NCBI RefSeq assembly: GCF_900168205.1
Contig: NZ_FUZE01000001.1
Coordinates: 372,001-436,000 of the forward strand
Direction: 5' to 3'
DNA from: Chryseobacterium balustinum
Lineage (GTDB): Bacteria; Bacteroidota; Bacteroidia; Flavobacteriales; Weeksellaceae
DNA length: 64,000 nt
This document shows, piece by piece, positions 60,109 to 64,000 of the stretch. The notes under the pieces were generated by a model. It was not told the origin of the DNA. It saw only the letters and a list, made by a program, of their open reading frames with translations, and made no database searches. The stretch's first letter is position 1. Each line of letters opens with the position of its first letter. Made by a program: the position numbers and the translations under genes.

Positions 60109-61104
60109 ATGGCAACAAAAGATATCAGTAAAGACAAAATAGGCTTCCAGAAAATCATTGCCGTTTTCGGGATCATTTTATTCGTTGGGAAAATCATCGC
60201 TTGGAAACTCACAGATTCCGATGCTGTGTTTTCTGATGCAATGGAAAGTATCGTTAATGTCATCAGCGCTTTCATGGGATTGTATTCATTGCATTTAGCT
60301 TCAAAACCTAAAGATGAAGACCATCCTTACGGGCACGGAAAAGTAGAATTTGTAACCTCCGGAATTGAAGGCGCATTGATCGTCATTGCAGGGGTAATGA
60401 TCATCTACGAAGGGATAAACAGTTTAATAACAGGTAAAGTTTTAGGGCAGCTAGATTGGGGGATCGCCATTATTGCAGTTACGGCGATTATTAACTATAT
60501 CTTGGGCTATATTTCTATTAAAAAAGGAGAAAAAGAGAATTCTTTGGTCTTAATTTCCTCTGGAAAACATTTGCAGTCAGATACGATTACTACTTTGGGA
60601 GTTGTCATCAGTTTAGTCATCGTTTACTTTACCAAAATCTATTGGATTGACTCTGTAGTGGCTTTGATCTTCGGTTTCTACATTATTTTTGTGGGCTATA
60701 AAATTGTTAGAAAATCGCTTCGAGGAATTATGGACGAACAAGATCCCGAACTTCTAAACAACATTATTGATCTTCTCGAAAAAAACAGAAAAACAGAATG
60801 GATTGACATTCACAACATGAAGATCCAGCAGTTTGGTTCGTCGCTGCACATCGATGCGCACATTACTTTGCCGTATTATTACAGTCTTCGTGAAGCACAT
60901 AAAGAAATGGAAAATGTAATTCTTTTGTTAGCTAAAAACACTAAACGTACCGTTGAATTCAATTTCCATATGGATGATTGCAAGACAATTTCTTGCCCAC
61001 TTTGCCAGATTATGGATTGCCCTGTAAGAAAACAACCATTTGTAAAAAGGGTCGAATGGACGGCAGAAAATGTAACAAGAGTAGAAAAACACACCGTCGA
61101 TTAG
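60109..61104 (+). CDS. Cation diffusion facilitator (CDF) transporter
   Basis: 331 residues. Six transmembrane helices (about 17-205) precede a cytosolic CDF C-terminal domain. HPYGHGKVEF after TM2 is the family signature. At the transport site, TM5 keeps H154 and D158 (HLQSD), but the aligned TM2 positions are E46 and N50 (AMESIVN) where many CDFs have Asp/His and Asp. The tail holds four cysteines (C291, C296, C299, C304; CxxxxCPLCxxxxCP), a possible zinc knuckle. It exports a divalent cation in exchange for protons; which metal cannot be said. Confidence 0.9.
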   Translation: MATKDISKDKIGFQKIIAVFGIILFVGKIIAWKLTDSDAVFSDAMESIVNVISAFMGLYSLHLASKPKDEDHPYGHGKVEFVTSGIEGALIVIAGVMIIYEGINSLITGKVLGQLDWGIAIIAVTAIINYILGYISIKKGEKENSLVLISSGKHLQSDTITTLGVVISLVIVYFTKIYWIDSVVALIFGFYIIFVGYKIVRKSLRGIMDEQDPELLNNIIDLLEKNRKTEWIDIHNMKIQQFGSSLHIDAHITLPYYYSLREAHKEMENVILLLAKNTKRTVEFNFHMDDCKTISCPLCQIMDCPVRKQPFVKRVEWTAENVTRVEKHTVD

Positions 61105-61106
61105 TT

Positions 61107-61240
61107 TTTTTAGAAGCTATTTCCCGCTCTACGCTCATACTCCTCACACAGCCGCTTTTCCATCTCTAGTTGCGGGGTAACCGCTGCGATCGGGGCTAGT
61201 AAAAACCAAACTTCACCTGTTTTCAAAACCCGTGAGGTTT
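61107..61240 (+). repeat. Interspersed repeat, copy 2
   Basis: It begins TTTTTAGAAGCTATTTCCC three bases after the CDF stop and ends with AAACC-cgtga-GGTTT. It matches the copy at 7363-7483 at both ends and at GCGATCGGGGCTA, while the middle differs. It fills the first third of the 368-base gap to the exosortase genes. Confidence 0.7.
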
Positions 61241-61375
61241 AAACCCGTTGCTCCAAAGCATAAAAAATTTCTTTATGATAATTAATTTGCTCAAAAATAA
61301 TTGTTGTTTTTCACGAGAATAATTCGCCTACTTATTGAATTTATAAAGAATCATCCGTATAAATTCTAAAAAAAA

Positions 61376-61444
61376 CACTCCGTAGGAGTGATATCTGTGT
61401 AGCAAAAATTAATATCAACACAACGAGGCGTTTCGTAGGAGCGC
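61376..61444. repeat. Palindromic unit with CGTAGGAG hairpins
   Basis: CACTCC-gta-GGAGTG (61376-61390) is perfect. A degenerate second copy, GCGTTTCGTAGGAGCGC, lies at 61428-61444. The space between includes GATATCTGTGTAG. It looks like another class of interspersed palindromic repeat. Between 61241 and 61375 nothing else is seen. Confidence 0.6.
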
Positions 61445-61472
61445 TATTTTAATATTTAATATTTCTTTTAAA

Positions 61473-61913
61473 TTAATTTGAATTCCTCAACATCATCTGC
61501 TTTCTATAATAAAATAAAGGAACGATCAAAAGCAGGATCAAAGGTTGTATCACAAACCTTCTCATATAGAAAGAGAAAAGATAGCCAATATCAAATCTGT
61601 CGTAGATACAATAAAGGTAGATTGGGAATGTGATTGCAAAAATAATAGAAATTAAAACCGCTCCTTGAACTGTCCAATCTTTATTCTTAAATAGAAAATG
61701 AATGATGATGCACGAGAAAAATAGATTCAAAATAAATCTGAAAAGGTGACTGACAATCAGTTTTCCCCATTCAAATTCCGGAAAAGAAATGTTTTTATTG
61801 CCTTCGTGAAAATAATTTAAAAAAGGGTCGTAGAAAATCTGGTCTTCCAGTATTCTCACACCCATGAGTCCGCAAACTCCTAAGATGACTAAAAACCAAC
61901 TAAGAATTCTCAT
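61473..61913 (-). CDS. Exosortase F system-associated membrane protein
   Basis: 146 residues with four transmembrane helices. The N-terminal FLVILGVCGLMGVRILEDQIFYDPFLNYF and the central HLFRFILNLFFSCIIIHFLF match the small partner protein always found next to exosortase F in flavobacteria. It overlaps the 3' end of the xrtF gene by 14 bases, so translation is probably coupled. Its biochemical role is not known. Confidence 0.88.
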   Translation of the reverse strand: MRILSWFLVILGVCGLMGVRILEDQIFYDPFLNYFHEGNKNISFPEFEWGKLIVSHLFRFILNLFFSCIIIHFLFKNKDWTVQGAVLISIIFAITFPIYLYCIYDRFDIGYLFSFYMRRFVIQPLILLLIVPLFYYRKQMMLRNSN

Positions 61914-62430
61914 TTTTTAAAGCAAAAAATTTAATCCAAACCAACCAAAGTATCACCACACTTCCGTAGATCACAGCCGGAAAAACATAATCATGTACCA
62001 TTCTGTTGTATTCTGGGTAGTCTCTGGTTACAATATTAAGTCCTATAATCCGTAAAATATTCATTACATATAGCACCAAAAGACTTACTGCAATAAAAAC
62101 GAAAGTTTTAGGTCCTTTATAAAAAGCAAAAATAAATGCAACAAAAAGAATGATCACCGAGATCGCGTTACAGCCCTCTACCATTCGGGTTACATATTTT
62201 TCATTGACGTAAAACCAAACCTGCTCTTTAGAAACATCATTGTATAATGATGTGGTGTAGCCTATTTTGTTTTGAATGACAGCTACTTGCTCTGCGATAA
62301 GATGTGAATAAGGGTCGAGACCAGACTCTTTAAAACTATTAAGATAAAACTGATATGCAAAAAGCAACACCAAATAAATGATGATAAAGCGTAACAGGAT
62401 GCTCAAAACAGGTTTAAAGTCTTTTAACAT
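61900..62430 (-). CDS. xrtF: Exosortase family protein XrtF
   Basis: 176 residues, all membrane. The exosortase triad is present: C87 (VEGCNAIS), R127 (NILRIIGLN) and H146 (VHDYVFPAVIYG). Exosortases are transpeptidase-like enzymes thought to cut C-terminal sorting signals of exported proteins. XrtF is the short flavobacterial type. No substrate with a matching C-terminal signal is seen in this window; the T9SS tail at 37.6-37.85 kb is a different system. Confidence 0.9.
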   Translation of the reverse strand: MLKDFKPVLSILLRFIIIYLVLLFAYQFYLNSFKESGLDPYSHLIAEQVAVIQNKIGYTTSLYNDVSKEQVWFYVNEKYVTRMVEGCNAISVIILFVAFIFAFYKGPKTFVFIAVSLLVLYVMNILRIIGLNIVTRDYPEYNRMVHDYVFPAVIYGSVVILWLVWIKFFALKNENS

Positions 62431-62434
62431 GCTG

Positions 62435-62442
62435 CAAAGATA
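62435..62442 (-). promoter_or_regulatory. -7 element of xrtF, near-leaderless
   Basis: On the - strand this reads TATCTTTG (TAnnTTTG) and ends 4 bases before the ATG at 62430. Confidence 0.6.
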
Positions 62443-62462
62443 GCAATTAGCATGTAAATTAG

Positions 62463-62470
62463 TATATTTG
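62463..62470 (+). promoter_or_regulatory. -7 element of the APH-fold kinase gene
   Basis: TATATTTG matches TAnnTTTG, 9 bases before the ATG at 62480. It overlaps the alternative TTG start at 62468, which argues against that start. Confidence 0.6.
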
Positions 62471-62479
62471 TTACCATAT

Positions 62480-63502
62480 ATGACTTCTGAAAACGCGAAA
62501 AGATTTTTTGAAAACCATTTTGGTGAAAAATCAACTGAATTTATTACTTTAGCTCAAAGCGGTTCTGCAAGAGTCAATTTTTTGGCTCAAAATCAAATCG
62601 GGAAATACATCATTACCTACAATGAGAACATTGCCGAAAACGAATGTTTTCTGTATTTCTCGAGTGTATTTTCTGAATTGAAACTTAATACGCCAAAAAT
62701 ATTTTCTGTTTCAGAAGACCGGAAATTATATATTCAGGAGTTTTTAGGAGCAAAAACTTTTTCAGAAATCATTGCAGAAGAAAGTTTGTCAGAAAATGTA
62801 CGAGATTTGGTAAAGCAAACTCTTAAAGAGCTTTTTGAACTTCAGGAAAAGACCAAAGGTAAAATAGACTTTCAAAAAACATTTGAATATGAAAGTTATG
62901 ACGAGCTTCCAATAATGCATGATCTGTATTATTTCAAAAATTTCGTCGCAGATGTTTTAGAATTAGAATATCACAAATCTTCTTTACTGAAAGAATTTAA
63001 AGAGATCATCAATCTCATCGAAAACCTTGCGCCCAAAGGCATCATGATTCGAGATTTTCAGGCAAGAAATATAATGGTGAATGATGATAATAAAGTTTCT
63101 TTTATAGATTACCAATCGGCAATGAAAGGACCTTTAATGTATGATGTAATTTCTTTTTTGTTTCAGGCTAAAGCTAATTTTCCTGAAGATTTCAAAAACG
63201 AAATGCTTGATTTTTATATTCAACAATTTGAGGATAAGGAAAATCAGTCTCAACTAAGAAACTCGGTAAAGCCAATTCAGATGATGAGGTTTTTGCAGGT
63301 TTTGGGAGCGTACGGTTTCAGAGGCTTGATTCAGAGAAAGCAACACTTCATTGCAAGTATTGAAAAAGGAATTCAAAACATCACAGAATTTGCCCAAAAT
63401 TGGGATGATATCAAAAATTACCCCGAGTTGAAAAAAGTAATTGAACAACTGAGTTCTGAAAAAGTCAAATTTAAAATATTAGAAATATTAAAGGAAAATT
63501 AA
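62480..63502 (+). CDS. Aminoglycoside-phosphotransferase-fold kinase
   Basis: 340 residues. The APH/choline-kinase fold is shown by the N-terminal lobe (SGSARVNFLAQNQIGKYIITY), the catalytic loop MIRDFQARNIMV (Asp and Asn, with Arg in place of the usual His before Asp) and the metal motif SFIDYQSA. Drug resistance is unlikely. The following gene carries a RapZ C-terminal domain, a neighbourhood known in Bacteroidota together with a sugar-phosphate nucleotidyltransferase. This recalls the AmgK/MurU cell-wall recycling kinases of Pseudomonas, so a sugar kinase role is inferred. Confidence 0.8.
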   Translation: MTSENAKRFFENHFGEKSTEFITLAQSGSARVNFLAQNQIGKYIITYNENIAENECFLYFSSVFSELKLNTPKIFSVSEDRKLYIQEFLGAKTFSEIIAEESLSENVRDLVKQTLKELFELQEKTKGKIDFQKTFEYESYDELPIMHDLYYFKNFVADVLELEYHKSSLLKEFKEIINLIENLAPKGIMIRDFQARNIMVNDDNKVSFIDYQSAMKGPLMYDVISFLFQAKANFPEDFKNEMLDFYIQQFEDKENQSQLRNSVKPIQMMRFLQVLGAYGFRGLIQRKQHFIASIEKGIQNITEFAQNWDDIKNYPELKKVIEQLSSEKVKFKILEILKEN

Positions 63503-63669
63503 ACCATTAAGGTTTGTCATTCTATAAAAATCTCAGCTCTTGAATGAGGTTATTTTCGCTTAGATTTCTAAGGAATGGCAAAGAGGGTTTAAAATTAAAA
63601 AAAAATATCATTGATACTTAGCTAGTAATCAATCATCATTGATCAACAATCAATTATAAATAATAGAAT

Positions 63670-64000
63670 ATGCTACACATAGACATTCATAGTTTTTCAT
63701 ACAAAAAAGGAGGAATTCCGAAAGATGACTCAGGTAACGGAGGCGGTTTTACATTTGATTGCCGAGGAATTTTAAATCCGGGAAGAGTAGAAGAGTATAA
63801 AATTCAGACCGGAAACGATATTGGTGTTCAGGAATATTTAGAAACAAAAACAGAAATGCCTCAGTTTTTAGAATTAATTAAAAACTTAGTGTCCATTAAT
63901 ATCCACAATTATTTGGGAAGAGGTTTTGAAAATCTGCAAATCAATTTCGGGTGTACGGGAGGTCAACACAGATCAGTTTATTCAGCTATTAAAATTGCTC
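63670..64000 (+). CDS. RapZ C-terminal-domain protein, partial
   Basis: 110 residues are visible before the window ends. They match the C-terminal domain of RapZ: FDCRGILNPGR, VQEYLETKTEMPQFL and FGCTGGQHRSVYSA. In E. coli this domain binds glucosamine-6-phosphate and the small RNA GlmZ. The N-terminal nucleotide-binding domain of RapZ is absent at this start. The gene begins 167 bases after the kinase gene on the same strand, and the gap shows no terminator. Confidence 0.88.
   Translation, partial: MLHIDIHSFSYKKGGIPKDDSGNGGGFTFDCRGILNPGRVEEYKIQTGNDIGVQEYLETKTEMPQFLELIKNLVSINIHNYLGRGFENLQINFGCTGGQHRSVYSAIKIA

Noticed and set aside
62480..63502. Aminoglycoside resistance gene
   Set aside because: Only the kinase fold fits; the neighbour with a RapZ C-terminal domain and the chromosomal housekeeping setting point to metabolism.

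Overview
The window reads as chromosomal DNA of a flavobacterium of the Weeksellaceae, most like Chryseobacterium. This is judged from AT-rich sequence, promoters with the Bacteroidota -7 element TAnnTTTG, families largely confined to Bacteroidota (DUF4271, DUF4293, DUF4296, DUF6146, DUF5689, exosortase F), a type IX secretion sorting domain, and protein sequences close to remembered Chryseobacterium homologues. No rRNA, tRNA, CRISPR array, prophage or complete insertion sequence was found. The left edge cuts a umuC-like gene and the right edge cuts a RapZ C-terminal-domain gene.

Layout. 1-12.5 kb: umuC end, a DUF1801/YdeI protein, a serine hydrolase, an M48 protease, a secreted protein of unknown role, glycyl-tRNA synthetase, TruC, PyrD, a DUF445 protein, MsrB and an L,D-transpeptidase-like protein. 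Three hairpin-type repeat elements lie in front of the M48, pyrD and msrB genes. 12.6-15.1 kb: a TetR / PaaI thioesterase / FabF-paralogue group with a clear palindromic operator. 15.2-22 kb: OsmC, then a metal-flavoured cluster made of a TonB-dependent receptor with two N-terminal heavy-metal-type domains, a Cys/His-rich small secreted protein, a lipoprotein carrying three HGxPxHxC motifs, and an RprXY-like two-component system just upstream. 22-31.4 kb: oligopeptidase B, HemD, a dolichol-phosphate-mannose-synthase-like transferase, Tgt, an LptF/G permease and BirA. 31.4-36.2 kb: RsfS-FtsH, a LUD-domain protein, CdsA and Psd. 36.5-44.6 kb: a PNGase F-like enzyme with a T9SS tail, an MsbA-like ABC exporter, an M28 peptidase and Rho with a long Asn/Gln-rich insert. 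44.7-52.3 kb: superoxide dismutase, then a divergent locus of a secreted endonuclease/exonuclease/phosphatase-family enzyme facing a TonB receptor and a DUF5689 lipoprotein. 52.3-64 kb: a nitroreductase, NadB-NadC, a third TonB receptor, Asd, a CDF transporter, the exosortase F pair, and an APH-fold kinase followed by a RapZ-C protein.

Three places look most worth following. The 15.7-22 kb cluster could be a regulated metal capture or sensing system. The 45.9-52.2 kb locus could be a nucleic-acid or phosphoester uptake system built like a SusC/D pair. The 62.5-64 kb kinase/RapZ-C pair may belong to amino-sugar or cell-wall recycling. Smaller observations include a Tgt without the three zinc cysteines, a class 2 PyrD with Cys where Ser is usual, several promoters so close to the start codon that transcripts may be leaderless, and at least three kinds of interspersed repeat. 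All functional statements rest on reading the sequence and on remembered family knowledge; no searches were run.
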